From Palaemon carinicauda (lineage: Eukaryota > Arthropoda > Malacostraca > Decapoda > Palaemonidae): a stretch of DNA of 64,000 nt. Shown here piece after piece: positions 12,236 to 24,392 of the stretch (positions within the stretch are counted from its first letter, which is position 1; the number at the start of each line of letters is the position of its first letter). The position numbers and the translations under genes were made by a program. The stretch lies in assembly GCF_036898095.1 (NCBI RefSeq), contig NC_090745.1:80060154-80124153 (forward strand), read 5' to 3'. The notes under the pieces were generated by a model. The model was not told where the DNA came from. It did not search any database and worked only from the letters and a program-made list of their open reading frames with translations.

Positions 12236-13260
12236 ATCGTGTATCATGAATAATGTATCATGTATCATATATCTTGTATCATGTATCTTGTATCTTGTAT
12301 CATGTTACATGTATATTCTATCTGCTATCCTTATCTTGTTACATGTATCTTGTATCTTGTATTTTGTTACATGTATCTTGTATCTTGTTATATGATACAT
12401 GATACACTATACATGATGCATGATACATAATAAATTATAAACGATAAATGATATATGATACATGTAACATGTTTCTTATATGATTTATCATTTATCATGT
12501 ATCATGTTTTATACAGTATATCATGTATCTTGTATATACTTGAATATATCTTGCTACATATATCATCTTCCATGATACTTGATGCATGTATTTTGTCATG
12601 TAACAAGATACAATATACAACCTATATGTAACCAGATACTTTTATCATGTATTATTTATCATGTATCATGTATCTTATTACATTTACCTTGTTATATATA
12701 TCTTGATATATGATACATGTATCATGTTTCATGTAACAAGATACAAGATACAAGATACATGTAAAAAGATACTTGTGTCATGCACTATGTATCATGAATC
12801 TTGTACCATATAACCCTGTAACTTCCAATTTGTACCTTGTTATGTGTATCTTATATCTTCTTTCATGATATATGATACAAGATTCATGGGTTCATGTATC
12901 TTGTATCTTGTATCTTGTCACTTGTATCTTATTTCACGTATCTTGTTATATGTAAATTGAATATTTTATCATGCATCATGTTACATATATATTGTATCTT
13001 GCATTGTTACCTGTATCTTTTATCTTTTATCATGTTAAATGTATCATATATGTTGTATCATGTTACATCTATCATGTATGATGCATCATTTTACATGATA
13101 CATGATACATGACTTATATATCTTGTATCTTGTATCTTGTTACATGTTACAGGTTACATGTTACATGCTACATGTTACATGATAAATGATACATGTATCA
13201 TGTATCGTGTATCAAGTATCATTTATTATCTATCATATATAATATATCATGTAGCATGTC
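12236..13260. repeat. Heptamer satellite block, right end of array
   Basis: This is the last satellite block, with TATCATG/TATCTTG-type words mostly in plus orientation. It ends with a run of TTACATG words (about 13137-13180) before passing into CpG-richer DNA near 13265. There is no gene. Confidence 0.85.
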
Positions 13261-13261
13261 C

Positions 13262-13560
13262 AATACCTCGTGCCAGCTCGTGAGAGGGCCTCGCAAGAAA
13301 ATTATGAAATGTCACGATGTCGCCAGGTTATTAGAAATATTTCAAATTTTATCCCATCTTTGTTTGAGGGTGATGACTTTGCACCACCCCGCAATATTGG
13401 ATTTTGCGACGTTGGGCAAACACCTCGTAGGATTCCGTAAGGGTTCGTGCCAATCCTTACAACCTTGTGCCAGCCATGACGCCTTGCAACCTTTTGCAAG
13501 GTCTTACCCCAAAATGTTCCCCATTCTTAAGCACAGGCTACGATATCTGTCGAGCTGGCT
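13262..13560. repeat. CpG-rich degenerate short tandem repeat
   Basis: Words of roughly 10-13 bp ending in CTCG, TTCG or CTTG recur (CACCTCG, GGGTTCG, CGCCTTG and similar), often followed by TGCCA or CAA. The same word style appears at 20383-20610. The CG-ending words stand out against the AT-rich surroundings. Open frames on both strands here (about 65 and 120 codons) have no recognisable domain. Confidence 0.45.
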
Positions 13561-13594
13561 ATAAATTAGCCTATAAGGGTCGGTAGGGATGTTT

Positions 13595-14197
13595 CCGTTT
13601 TTATTCTGGCCAATAGAGAGTTATGGCGTCTTTTGACTGGCCAGACAGTACTACACTGGATCCTTATCTGTGGTTAGGGTTCATTTTCCCTTTGCCTACA
13701 CATACACCGAATAGTCTGGCCTATTTTTCACCTATTCTCCTCTGTCCTCATACACCTGACAACAGTGAGATTACCTAACAATTCTTCTTCACCCAAGGGG
13801 TTACTGCATTGTAATTATTCAGTGGCCACTTTCCTCTAGCAAAGGTAGAAGAGACTCTAGCTATGGTAAGCAGCTCTTCTAGGAGAAGGACACTCGAAAA
13901 TTAAACCATTGTTTTTTAGTCTTGGGTAGTGTCATGGCCTCTGCAACATGGTCTTCCACTATCTTGGGTTAGAGTTCTATTGCCTGAGGGTACACTCGGG
14001 CACACTATTATATCTAATTTCTCTTCCTTTTTTTTTGTTGAAGTTTATACAGTTTATATAGGCGATATTTATTTTAATGTTGTTACTCCTCTTAAAATAT
14101 TTGTTTCCTTTTCCATTTCCTCACTGGGCTATTTTCCATGTTGGAGGCCCTTGGGCTTATAGCATCCTACTTTTCTAAATAGGGTTTTAGCTTAGAA

Positions 14198-14238
<41 letters not shown>

Positions 14239-14245
14239 TAATAAT
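13595..14245 (+). mobile_element. (TAA)n-tailed dispersed repeat R1, plus strand
   Basis: This is a nearly full-length copy. It shares successive blocks with 47909-48597 and 56312-56934, such as CCTTTGCCTACACATACACC, TCATACACCTGACAACA, CTCTTCTAGGAGAAGGACACT and CTTATAGCATCCT, and ends in (AAT)n at 14201-14245. It has no coding potential. The 5' end is internally deleted compared with the other two. From memory the sequence resembles an abundant penaeid shrimp repeat; that needs a database search. Confidence 0.7.
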
Positions 14246-14316
14246 ATGTACTTGTATGTACGTATTTAAATAACCAAGGAAATTCTGTATGCTATTCTGA
14301 GTTTTGGTCATAACTT

Positions 14317-14570
14317 TGTGACGGGCCGAGAGAAGGCTGTGACTCAAAGACAGGATGTAAGCAACTGAGTGAGTTTATCATAGAACACTCTCCTTTATAT
14401 ACAAAAGCTAAGGAAACAGGAAATTTCCTGTTAAAAAACAACACCGTTACTGCTGAAAAATACAGACATCATTTTTCAGGTTCTATTTAGTGCAAGGGGA
14501 GAGCGAAGATACAAGAATAATATATACACAAAATTAAATACGTACGATCGTGTGACGCACGGTTGGTACA
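14317..14570 (-). repeat. Element A 3' LTR
   Basis: This 254 bp repeat runs from TGTGACGGGCCGAG to GGTTGGTACA in plus orientation, so it has TG...CA ends. It matches 18388-18617 and 18767-19021 with roughly 10 percent differences by eye, and more distantly the LTRs of element B. Confidence 0.85.
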
Positions 14571-14573
14571 TGG

Positions 14574-14585
14574 CTCCCCCCCCTA
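14574..14585 (-). other. Element A polypurine tract
   Basis: On the minus strand this reads as a run of eight G flanked by A/G, one or two bases before the 3' LTR. It is the expected site of plus-strand DNA priming. The equivalent tract in element B is at 25447-25462 with twelve G. Confidence 0.75.
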
Positions 14586-14605
14586 AAAATGACATACTGT
14601 ACATG

Positions 14606-15660
14606 TTAGATAGGGCTCCCTGATCTAGAAAGACGAACTGTAGGCGGTTCATCTGGCAGGAGATAAGCAAATTTTAGACAATTAATGGAGACCCAGTCTT
14701 CTTTGCCACGAATGTTTAGTAGGAATGCTTTCGGACTGAGTCGGATCACAAGGAAAGGGCCCGTGTAAGTGGGCGTTAGCGGTGGCTTGCTAGTGACGTT
14801 GCACAGGAAGATCTGCATTGCAGAGTGCAAGTCTGTCGGTGTGTGATACTTTGTTGGGGGCTTGTAAGTCTGGTGGCATGGTGTAAATTTTCCCACGTCG
14901 TGACGTATGCGCTGGAGATCATCGGTGAAGGTTGTAGAAGGAAAAAATTCGGCAGGGACGACCAACAGGTCGCCATACACCATTTCAGCTGCCGGGACGT
15001 CGAGAGCGTCTTTATGACTGGTCCTTAGTCCCAGGAGGACCCAGGGTAGCTGAGAAAACCAGCTGGAATCCTTGCAGCGGGACATCAAAGCTACTTTGAG
15101 GGTGCGATGAAAACGTTCAACCATTCCATTGGCACCGGGGTTATAGGCCGTTGTCTGATATAGGGTGATGCCCAGGAGATTCGCTAATGATATCCATAAT
15201 TGAGAGGTGAAAGTGGTACTCCATTCAGAAGTAATATGCTCAGGGATACCAAATCTAGCAATCCATCCTTAGAGTAAGGCAGATGTACATGAGGCGGACG
15301 TTGCAGTTTCCATGGGAATGGCTTCAGGCCAACGAGTGGAGTGGTCGATGACAGTAAACAGGTAATGATGTCCTTGTGATGTGGGTAGGGGGCCTACAAC
15401 ATCGATGTGAATGTGTGTAAAACGATACTGATGTTGAGGAAAGGTGCCCACTCCTGAATCCCTGTGTCGATGTACTTTGGAAGTTAGGCATGAAGTACAG
15501 ACGCAGACCCAATCTTTAGCATCCTTAGAAATGCCGTGCCAAATGAAATTCATCTTCAGCAGCTGTGCGGTAGAACGGCACGGGGGATGTGAAAGGCCGT
15601 GAATGAAATCAAAGACCTGCCGGCGCATGGGAGCAGGAATCCAAGGTCGCGGTCTACCAG
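14606..15660 (-). pseudogene. Element A integrase, one nonsense codon
   Basis: Integrase would insert the element's DNA copy into the host genome. The reading frame runs from about 15660 down to 14606. It has an N-terminal zinc-binding region (HGLSHP..., then CTSC near 15515), the first core aspartates (HIDVVGPLP near 15395 and VIDHSTRWPE near 15340), the glutamate region GMVERFHRTLK (near 15124) and a C-terminal YTGPFLVI segment (near 14760). A single TAA at about 15267-15269 stands where element B has a serine codon, and the frame is otherwise open across it. It follows RNase H after a linker. It would be inactive as it stands. Confidence 0.85.
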
Positions 15661-15849
15661 TACTGACGTCAAAGAGGAGGGGGGTGTTGGAGTCTTCAAG
15701 GGGTAAGTCTTCCCATTGGAGGTACGTGCAGGATGTCTTACATGCTTAATACTCTGGATCCTGTCGTTGGGCTCCAGCCAGGGCGTTGTAATCCAATCCC
15801 AGTTGAACGGCAGCCAATGTCTTTCTTGATAGGGCATTGGCAACAGGAT

Positions 15850-16839
15850 TCATTTTCCCAGGGATGTATTGAAGGGTGCAATTGTATTCAGCCATGGCAG
15901 AGAGATGTTGGCGTTGACGGGCGGACCAGGTGTCAGACTGTCGAGGAAGGCGTGCACCAGAGGCAAGTAGTCTGTACGATTGACAAAGGGCGTACCTTCT
16001 AAGAAATGGCGAAAGTTACGAACAGCCAAGTGCACGGCCAGCAATTCGTGATTGAAGGAAGAATAACCCGATTCTGCCTTGGACAGTTTTCTGCAGAAGG
16101 TCAATGGGCGGGGTGAGCTGTTGACCACCTGCTCGAGTACTGCACCAATAGCGACGTCACTGGCATCGGTGGAGAGAAGGAGACGGACATGTGTGATAGG
16201 AAAAGTGAGAGCCGCAGCTGTTGAAATGGCCTTCTTTGTATTGCAGAAGGCCGCTTCTTGAAGGGGACCCCACTTCAGGTCCTTTGGCTTGCCCTTGAGG
16301 GAGTCGTAGAGGGGAGCAAGAGTGGTGGCAATGGCTGCCAGAAAATGGTGATAATAGTTGATCATGCCCAAGAATTCCTGCAGAGCTTTGACAATTGAGC
16401 GCGCAAGGAAGTCTTGAATGGCTGCTACCTTCTCAGGGAAGTGATGGACTCCTTCAGGAGTGATGCGGTGCCCTAAGAACGACACTTCGTTGGCGCTAAA
16501 GGTACACTTGTCGTATCGGACTACAAGTCCGTTTTGATGCAGGCGGTCGAGCACGATGCTGAGGTGACGGAGGTGCTCCTCTTTTGAGGAGGAGAACACA
16601 AGTATGTCGTCCACATAACATACACAGAAGGGGAGGTCCCCTAAGATGCCATCCATGAGGCTTTGAAATGTGGCCCCAACATTACGAAGGCCAAAACATG
16701 AGTAATTGAAGGTGTATGTACCAAACGGAGTGGTGATGGCGGTCTTGGGGATGTCTTCTGGGTTCATAGGCACCTGATAATAACCCTTCAGGAGGTCGAG
16801 CGTAGAGAAAACCCTCACTTTCTGCAGGTAGGAAGTCAC
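15850..16839 (-). pseudogene. Element A reverse transcriptase-RNase H (329 codons, frame broken at both ends)
   Basis: This is the central pol segment that copies element RNA to DNA and degrades the RNA strand. Within the frame, the first RT aspartate is in STLDLLKGYYQ (residue 15) and the YVDD active site is at residues 75-78 (plus-strand position about 16606-16617). LGHRITPEGVHHF follows, and RNase H begins at LSTDASD. Compared with elements B and C there is a 2-nt loss near 16856 that puts the RT N terminus (about 16860-17000) in another frame. A second shift near 15953 puts the end of RNase H (YIPGKMNPVANALSR) in the integrase frame. Catalytic residues survive but the polyprotein does not. 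Confidence 0.88.
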
Positions 16840-17001
16840 GTCGGCGATGTTTGGGAGGGTAGTGATCCGGTTCAGTTTGCATGTTCAGGCACCTGTAATC
16901 CCCGCATGGACGAAGGGAGCCGTCTTTCTTCAGAACGATGTGTAAGGGTGACGACTATGTGCTGGAGGCCTTTTGGCAAAGGTCCATTTCCTCCATTTCG
17001 G

Positions 17002-17616
17002 CTAACGTCTGTTTGGTGACTGCCAATCTTTCCGGTGCCAGACGTCTGAATTTTGCGAAGACTGGGGGTCCCGTCGTCTTGAATTGTGATAAATATAGTG
17101 CTTGGCAGAATCCGTGGCCGTTTGGCGAAGTTCTTGACGGAAAATTCCCGGGTACGATGTGAGGAGGTGGGTGTAGGCATCCGTGGGTGTGCTGATGTGG
17201 AGAGCGAGGTTGGAGGGGGTGGGTTGAAGAGGTGTCGACAAGTACGAGTCTGTGTTGACCAGAAGGTGGAAATGAGAGAGGAAATCCGCATCGAGGATCG
17301 GCAATGTGACGTCAGCAACAAGAAACTTCAAATTAGATTTACCATTTACAAACGATAATGTGAGGTTCTTGTAACCGTATGCGGGTATCGCAGATCCGTT
17401 GGCAGCTACCAAGCGGATGTCGGCAGACGTAGACAGACTACGTTGTGTCCTGAAGAGTTCCCTTGACAAAAGAGAATGACAAACACCCGTGTCTACCAAA
17501 AATCGCATGCCCGTTCCTGAATCATTTAAAAAGAAAAGATTAGAAACACGGGAGGCCACCGCCACGAGCGATGGGCTACTTACATGTTTTTTGGCCACTG
17601 ACAATCCTTGGCCCAT
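17002..17616 (-). pseudogene. Element A aspartic protease region
   Basis: This retroviral-type aspartic protease domain lies between gag and RT. The frame has FLVDTGVCHS with the DTG active site at residues 42-44 (about 17485-17493) and the second conserved motif as ILDADFL, where most relatives have ILGADFL. After about 17200 the true coding frame shifts, because the RT N-terminal segments are found in the neighbouring frame (16872-17321). The active-site triad is intact; the Gly-to-Asp change in the second motif may matter. Confidence 0.8.
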
Positions 17617-18006
17617 TTCTGCGCTGGATGGGAGGTAGTAAGTGGCTGTAGAAGTCGTTGGTTGGGGCGCGAGCGAAAGGTTGGTGGTGGGTGGCTTTGT
17701 CGCCGCTTCGACACGTCACGAGGTAGGCATGTATGTCCTACGGCATTCACGTCAGCTTCGGTTGACTTTGAATAGGCGTCCTCTTTGTCAGGGGTGGAGG
17801 CCTTGACGGAGGTCTTGAGTGGCTGTCCATAACAGCGTCAGCTTTGGTCATCAAGTCTTTCATGGGTAAACTATCGACATCGGGTATAGCAGCGCATACA
17901 AGTTCGGGTAAACGGCGTATCTAAAGGGCACGAAGTAGGTTCACCTCACGAGGATAGCCGTCTGCGGCAGGTTGCAGGCGAGCGAAGCCCTTTGGTCCCC
18001 CAACGG

Positions 18007-18318
18007 TTATTGAGAGAGCTGAAAAAGCTTTGCTATACGGGCGGCTGACGACAGCGAGTACTGCTGCAGAAGGTATGTTTTGAGGGCGTCATACACTATT
18101 TGGGTGTCTCTTTGTTCACAAAGCCAGTCGAATATTTTCGGGAAGGTGTCCTCGGGTATCGCTGTGAGAACATAATCTGCTTTAGTGGTTGAGCGAGTCA
18201 CGCCCTTGATGTGAAACTGGACTTCTACGCGCTGAAACCAAGGAAACACCTCTCCACTGACGAACCATGAAAGTTTCAATGGGGCAGCCGCAGCGCCAAC
18301 TTCCGTAGAATCTGCCAT
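18007..18318 (-). pseudogene. Element A gag N-terminal part, truncated by a stop
   Basis: The frame starts at an ATG at 18318 (MADSTEVGAAAAPLKL) and shows the gag features shared with elements B and C: PWFQRVEVQFHIKGVTRS, DYVLTAIPEDTFPKI, DWLCEQRDT and LKTYLLQQY. A TAA at about 18004 replaces a glutamine codon of element B. Downstream gag sequence continues to about 17640. It carries a 28-nt loss between two short GCGAGCG direct repeats (about 17970-17985), which removes residues B keeps (LREMISIT). Gag would form the particle shell; this copy could not. Confidence 0.82.
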
Positions 18319-18368
18319 AGTACCAACGATGGAGGGGCGAGGGGGTATGGAAGGCGGGAGGAGCGAGT

Positions 18369-18387
18369 TGACTTCCGGGGTCACCAA
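18369..18387 (-). other. Element A primer-binding site
   Basis: On the minus strand TTGGTGACCCCGGAAGTC directly follows the inner LTR end. A TGG start beside the 5' LTR is what a tRNA-primed element requires (tRNA 3' ends are CCA). I do not assign the tRNA. A second copy lies at 18748-18766 inside the duplicated 5' end. Confidence 0.65.
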
Positions 18388-18617
18388 TGTGACGGGCCGA
18401 GAGAAGGTTGTGACTCAAAGACAGGATGCAAGCAACTGAGTGAGTTTATTATAGAACACTCTTCTTTATATACAAAAGCTCGAGGCAACAGGAAATTTCC
18501 TGTTAAAAAACAACACCGTTACCAATGAGAAATACAGACATGTTTTTTTAGGTTCTATTTATTGCGAGGGGAGAGCGAATATACAAGCATATTATATAAA
18601 CAGAATGAACTATGTAC
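18388..18617 (-). repeat. Element A inner 5' LTR, outer end lost
   Basis: This LTR copy begins TGTGACGGG and matches the others until TATGTAC at 18617. It then jumps straight into gag sequence (CAAGGAAACGCC...) instead of continuing through the last ~25 bp to the LTR end. Confidence 0.8.
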
Positions 18618-18766
18618 CAAGGAAACGCCTCTCCGCTGACGAACGATGAAAGTTTCAATGGGGCAGCCGCACTACCAACTTCCGCAGAGTCCGCCATAGT
18701 CACAAAGATGGAGGGGCGAGGGGGCGTGGAAGGCGGGAGGAGCGAGTTGACTTCCGGGGTCACCAA
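18618..18766 (-). repeat. Duplicated element A leader and gag start
   Basis: This 149 bp segment matches 18238-18387 (gag start plus leader and primer site) with several substitutions, placed between two LTR copies. It carries the same MADS-type gag start, at about 18697. Confidence 0.8.
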
Positions 18767-19021
18767 TTTGACGGACCGAGAGAAGGTTGTGACTCAAAGA
18801 CAGGATGCAAGCAACTGAGTGAGTTTATTATAGAACACTCTCCTTTATATACAAAAGCTCAAGGCAACAGGAAATTTCCTGTTCAAAATCAACACCGTTA
18901 CCGATGAGAAATACAGACATGTTTTTTCAGGTTCTATATAGTGCGAGGGGAGAGCGAAGATACAAGCATAATATATAAACAAAATGAACTATGTACGATC
19001 GTGTGACGCACAGTTGGAACA
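18767..19021 (-). repeat. Element A outer 5' LTR
   Basis: This 255 bp LTR copy is complete at its outer end (CGCACAGTTGGAACA). Its inner end reads TTTGACGGAC, where the other copies have TGTGACGGGC, so it has lost the terminal TG. Confidence 0.82.
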
Positions 19022-19066
19022 CCTTCGTTCATACATATAACAAGTATATTTATAGATATGAGAATG

Positions 19067-20380
<1,314 letters not shown>

Positions 20381-20382
20381 AT

Positions 20383-20610
20383 TTTCTATGTGACACTTCG
20401 TGACACCTCGCGGGTACCTCGCAACACTGCGTAATTATGTTGCAAAACCACCTAGTGGCACTTCGCAAGACAGCGTAAAACAACCTCGTGCCATGTCGCA
20501 AGTACGTGTATACTCATGTCGGACCATTGGTATATTTTACGGTGTTTCCGCTACAAGGTGGCGTGACCCCACGTCGCAACACGTAGCATCAAAAAAGTGC
20601 GTCGGTGTCA
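20383..20610. repeat. CpG-rich degenerate ~10-bp tandem repeat
   Basis: Consecutive words such as TGACACTTCG, TGACACCTCG, GGGTACCTCG, CAACACTGCG, TGGCACTTCG and TGCCATGTCG follow each other with a spacing of about 10-13 bp. The pattern fades after about 20530. It resembles 13262-13560. An 83-codon plus frame (20400-20651) crosses it and is probably incidental. Confidence 0.55.
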
Positions 20611-20639
20611 ACATACTTTATCTACTCAACATCAGTGTC

Positions 20640-21529
20640 TTCTTTGCCTGATTTATCCTGATTTATAACGACTTTTGTTATAATCTAATTCATTTGGTGA
20701 AAATACATAAGAGTAAGAGGACACCTTATTTGGGTATATAAACCGATAGGATATAACACAAAACAACGAACCAAGGGTAAAAATGTTTATGTGAGAGTTA
20801 TAAAAGGGTCATTAGTAACTATATATCAAAAGGGTTAAATATAATCTCCCCTTATCATCAAATGAACACACTTTATGGGGGAAGAAAAGCTTCTTTCATT
20901 CGCACAAAGCCCACTAACTTTCTTTCATCCTACTTGAATCATTATCTTCTTTTAATGAGTTTTCTTGAAAGATTAAACTTCAATGCGCCAACTATTCCCT
21001 AACCCTTAATTATAGAGAACAATTTATCTTTTAAATGAAGTCGGGCTTGATTTGAGCTAAACATTATGATTCCGCGAAAGAGCCCTTTATATGCTAGACG
21101 AGAGCTTGTCTACAAAGGATCCATATCGTTGATCTCAATTTTAATCTCTAATCAAGCCGTTCATTAGCTCCTTGTTGATGTAATATAAGATTTTCCTACT
21201 TCTGGGTATCATTTGCATTCAGATAGTCCCAGAATACAACATTCATTATGTTTTACTGGATATTTGTTTAATTCTAAATGTTTTTCCCATTATTTATTTC
21301 CCCATTTTCCCACAGTAGGCTGCTTTCCCTGTTGAGATCCTTGTTAGGAAAGCCGAAAGCTACAAACTCAAGTGTTGCAGATATACCTACCAGAGGCTAA
21401 TCTAGAAAACAACCGGATGGTAGCCAAATTGGTATTCATAGACACACATCCTGTTACCTCTCATGCTTCACCTATTGTGTGACATACATAGTCCTTTCAT
21501 TCTACCCTCAATCAAATATATTTTCATAT
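20640..21529. other. Unassigned DNA
   Basis: No gene is seen. A short stretch near 21300-21365 (CTGCTTTCCCTGTTGAGATCC) weakly resembles the 3' part of repeat R1 and may be a diverged remnant. Confidence 0.4.
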
Positions 21530-21890
21530 AGGGTTGTGGTGGCCTATTGGAAGTGTCCCTGCCTAGAGATCAGCCGGACTAGGGTTTAATTCTCGATCAA
21601 GCTCGATAATTTCTTGTGGTGTCTGCAAGCTCACCATCCTTGTGAGTTAAGGATGGGACGTTTGGGGAAACTATAGCTCTACCTGCTGAATCATCAGCAG
21701 CCATTAGCTGGCCCTTTCTGGTCCTAGCCTGGGTGGAGAGAGTAAGAGCTTAGGCGCTGGTCATGTGTATATATGGTCAGTCTCTAGTGCCTTGTCCCGC
21801 TGGCTAGAACATTGTCCAGCTAGCTAGGGAAGAATCACTGTCTCTTCCCTCTGCCATTTATGAATTGCCTTTAAACCTCTAAACCTACAG
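21530..21890 (+). mobile_element. tRNA-derived SINE, plus strand (diverged copy 3)
   Basis: This is the same family as 7081-7395 but in plus orientation. The A box is TGGCCTATTGG (21540-21550) and the B-box-like GGTTTAATTCT is at about 21583-21593. The shared body includes CTCACCATCCTTGTGAG, ATCATCAGCAGCCA and CTGCCATTTATGAATTG, and the tail is TTTAAACC. Many differences from the two satellite-embedded copies suggest an older or different subfamily. Confidence 0.7.
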
Positions 21891-22599
21891 CATTTAAATC
21901 GACCGCTCATACAATTCCATCATTAATATTGATACTCTCTCTGGTTTCTTGGTATCTATTCATTGTAGATTTTTATTACTCACATTTACTTCAAACTCTC
22001 TTTCTTATCCTCCATCAGCACAATATAGCTTGCAAAATCATTCTAAAATACATTCATGAGTCAATAATCTATCTCCTAGCTTAAAAATCTGTATCTACTT
22101 CATGTCCACCAACTCTTCCTGTTATTTCTCCATGAAAGATGCTAAAGAGCCACAAATACAGACATTCTTGTTAAATGAGTCAAGTATTGAAAGTTGGATG
22201 TTAACGAGGAAAGAATTATTAGCAACTTTGGCAGCTGACATGAACTAATCTAGTCACACTACTATTTTCATATACTATCAAATATTCCACATCCTTCATA
22301 AAAAAAGTTAATAACTCAATAACTTAGATTCTGTACATAATAAATACTTACCACACTACATCTTAAGTTTATCATTTGCTTGTCTGGATTAATGCATGTT
22401 ACATACAGCTTTTCCTCCCTACTTTCTAACATTTCACAATCATTATAATTAATAAAAGTTCAGATAGATTTTCAGGGATGAAATATTAGATGAGACTTCC
22501 TTATTGAACATAATTTAGTATTATTATAATCTATAAGTTTTCAAATGAAGAAAATTATGGTGAATTATTTTACTTGGCTATCAGAATTTGCATTTAAGT
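21891..22599. other. Unassigned AT-rich DNA
   Basis: I see no open frame with a recognisable domain and no repeat shared with the rest of the window. Confidence 0.5.
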
Positions 22600-22857
22600 T
22601 TTCTTGTGTTAGAGTTCTCCTGCTTGAGGGTACACTCGGGCACAATATTCTATCATATTTCGCTTCCTCTTGTTTTGTTCAAGTTTTTATAGTTTATATA
22701 GGAATTATTTATCTTAATGTTACTGTCCTTAAAATATTTTATTTTTTCTTGTTTCCTTTCCTCACTGGGCTAGTTTCCTTGTTGGAGCCCCTGGGCTTAT
22801 AGCATCCTGCCTTTCCAACTAGGGTTGTAGCTTAGCAAGTAATAATAATAATAATAA
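22600..22857 (+). mobile_element. (TAA)n-tailed repeat R1, 5'-truncated, plus strand
   Basis: This copy starts around GTGTTAGAGTTCTCCTGCTTG, matches the 3' third of R1 (GAGGGTACACTCGGGCACA, CTTATAGCATCCTGC) and ends in (AAT)n at 22841-22857. An 85-codon frame across it is not a gene. Confidence 0.72.
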
Positions 22858-23345
22858 CTCCCCAGAGTTCCATCTTAACTATCATTCCTCAATCAACAAT
22901 TCAGTCCTCGTTCTTACTTCCTATAATCAAAATCCTTTCATACTGAACGATGACTTACTTTATGATTCCCCAATCTAGCTCTCTCGTTTTTATCTTTATA
23001 CTCCACAATAATCATTCTTCTTACTCATTCCTCTGGAATCTTTCATGGAGAAATACCCTGAAGCTTCGTTGCTTATTTATTCATTCTAAAACTGGTATAC
23101 CAAAGAACATCACAAGCAATCACATAAACGCAAGATATGCTTTATTTCTTTTCATTCTTCAACCTTTAAAATAGCAGGTTTAAGTTTTCAATACGGACTT
23201 AATTAGGCACTCGTCTTCCTTGAAATGAAATATATTTGCATTCCAAACCATTGACACCTTCTGTGGTGGTAGCTGTGTTCATAGTTTCCACTTTCCACCA
23301 CAGTAGTAGTAGTCCCAAATAACTTGACTTACATGTATATACTGA
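22858..23345. other. Unassigned DNA
   Basis: No gene or repeat is recognised. A 74-codon plus frame (22950-23174) has no motif. Confidence 0.45.
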
Positions 23346-23349
23346 TGTG

Positions 23350-23358
23350 TGTATATAT

Positions 23359-23391
<33 letters not shown>

Positions 23392-23496
23392 TGTGTAAAT
23401 ATATATATATATATATATATAAAGATATATATATATATATATATATAAAGATATATATATATATATATATATACATTTATATATATATATATATAT

Positions 23497-23527
<31 letters not shown>

Positions 23528-23553
23528 CGTATATATATATATATATATATATT
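23350..23553. repeat. Compound (TA)n microsatellite
   Basis: TA runs are broken by CGTGTG, AAAGATA and ACACAC words. Frames of up to 132 codons on both strands are artefacts of the dinucleotide. Confidence 0.95.
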
Positions 23554-23835
23554 GCATTGTTTTGCATTTGCATAGTCCTGAAACACAAAAGCATCATTAT
23601 GAAGTGAAGGAATCAGATACCAATACTCTTCTCATTATAGAAAGTCTTACACTATCCCAAATGCAATCAATCTTCCCTAACTTGTTACCGATTATTATGC
23701 TATTATAGTATTCCAGTCTCTTCACGCACGAACTAGAGCAAAAATACAGATATAAGGGTTTCAACTTATATTTCAAGGATGACATTAAGTGCAGTAGTCA
23801 GTGGTTAATAACTGGTATAAGTTATGTGCAATTAT

Positions 23836-23836
23836 T

Positions 23837-23887
<51 letters not shown>

Positions 23888-23981
23888 ATGCAGGTAAGGG
23901 CAATTGCTAATTTGCATGAGTGTCATGCCAACAGTAAATTCATTTGCATTGCTGAACATCGGCCGAATTAAATGTTCCAAT

Positions 23982-24024
<43 letters not shown>
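23836..24024. repeat. (CT)n and (GA)n tracts in inverted arrangement
   Basis: A CT run at about 23838-23887 and a GA run at about 23987-24022 lie some 100 bp apart. Together they form an imperfect simple-sequence inverted repeat. Confidence 0.9.
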
Positions 24025-24025
<1 letters not shown>

Positions 24026-24237
24026 TACGGTTGTGAGTAAAGAAACTCAATATCATTACGCAAAAAGACAGTTGTAAAACATAAAATCCAGTGAAAAGTA
24101 TATAAAAAGGAAAAATGGAAATTATATCGCAACACCGTGAGAAAGAAACAAAGTGAGGTAGTTTTGATTCGAATGCAAACACTGTTGTATACCTTACAAT
24201 GACGAACACAAATTCCGGCAAACACATGCGGAAGTTA

Positions 24238-24273
24238 ATATATATATATATATATATATAGATATATATACAT

Positions 24274-24312
<39 letters not shown>

Positions 24313-24392
24313 GATAGATAGATATAGATATATATATAGATAGATATAGATATATATACATACATACACACATATATATATATATATATATA
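24238..24392. repeat. (TA)n/(GATA)n/(CA)n compound microsatellite
   Basis: TA runs alternate with AGATAGATAGATA and CACACACACA words. Minus-strand frames here are artefacts. Confidence 0.95.

Larger units (their letters stand above)
14317..19021 (-). mobile_element. Ty3/gypsy LTR retrotransposon A (minus strand, rearranged 5' end)
   Basis: On the minus strand the element reads LTR, primer site, gag, protease, reverse transcriptase, RNase H, integrase, polypurine tract, LTR. This PR-RT-RH-IN order defines the Ty3/gypsy (Metaviridae) group. There are three LTR copies: one at the left end and two at the right, separated by about 150 bp of duplicated leader/gag start. The four bases outside the ends are ACTT (14313-14316) and CCTT (19022-19025), so at best an imperfect target duplication. 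There is no envelope gene. Several stops and frameshifts make it inactive. Confidence 0.9.

Noticed and set aside
13193..13564. 123-codon plus-strand frame at the satellite boundary
   Set aside because: The first part is satellite and the rest a CpG-rich degenerate repeat; no domain is visible and an overlapping minus frame exists.
15733..16261. Plus-strand frames of 60-89 codons inside element A
   Set aside because: They are antisense shadows of the pol gene on the minus strand; the same holds for plus frames inside element B (25689-28533).
14606..17616. A retroviral envelope gene in elements A or B
   Set aside because: Integrase is followed within about 30 bp by the polypurine tract and LTR, so there is no room for an envelope gene.
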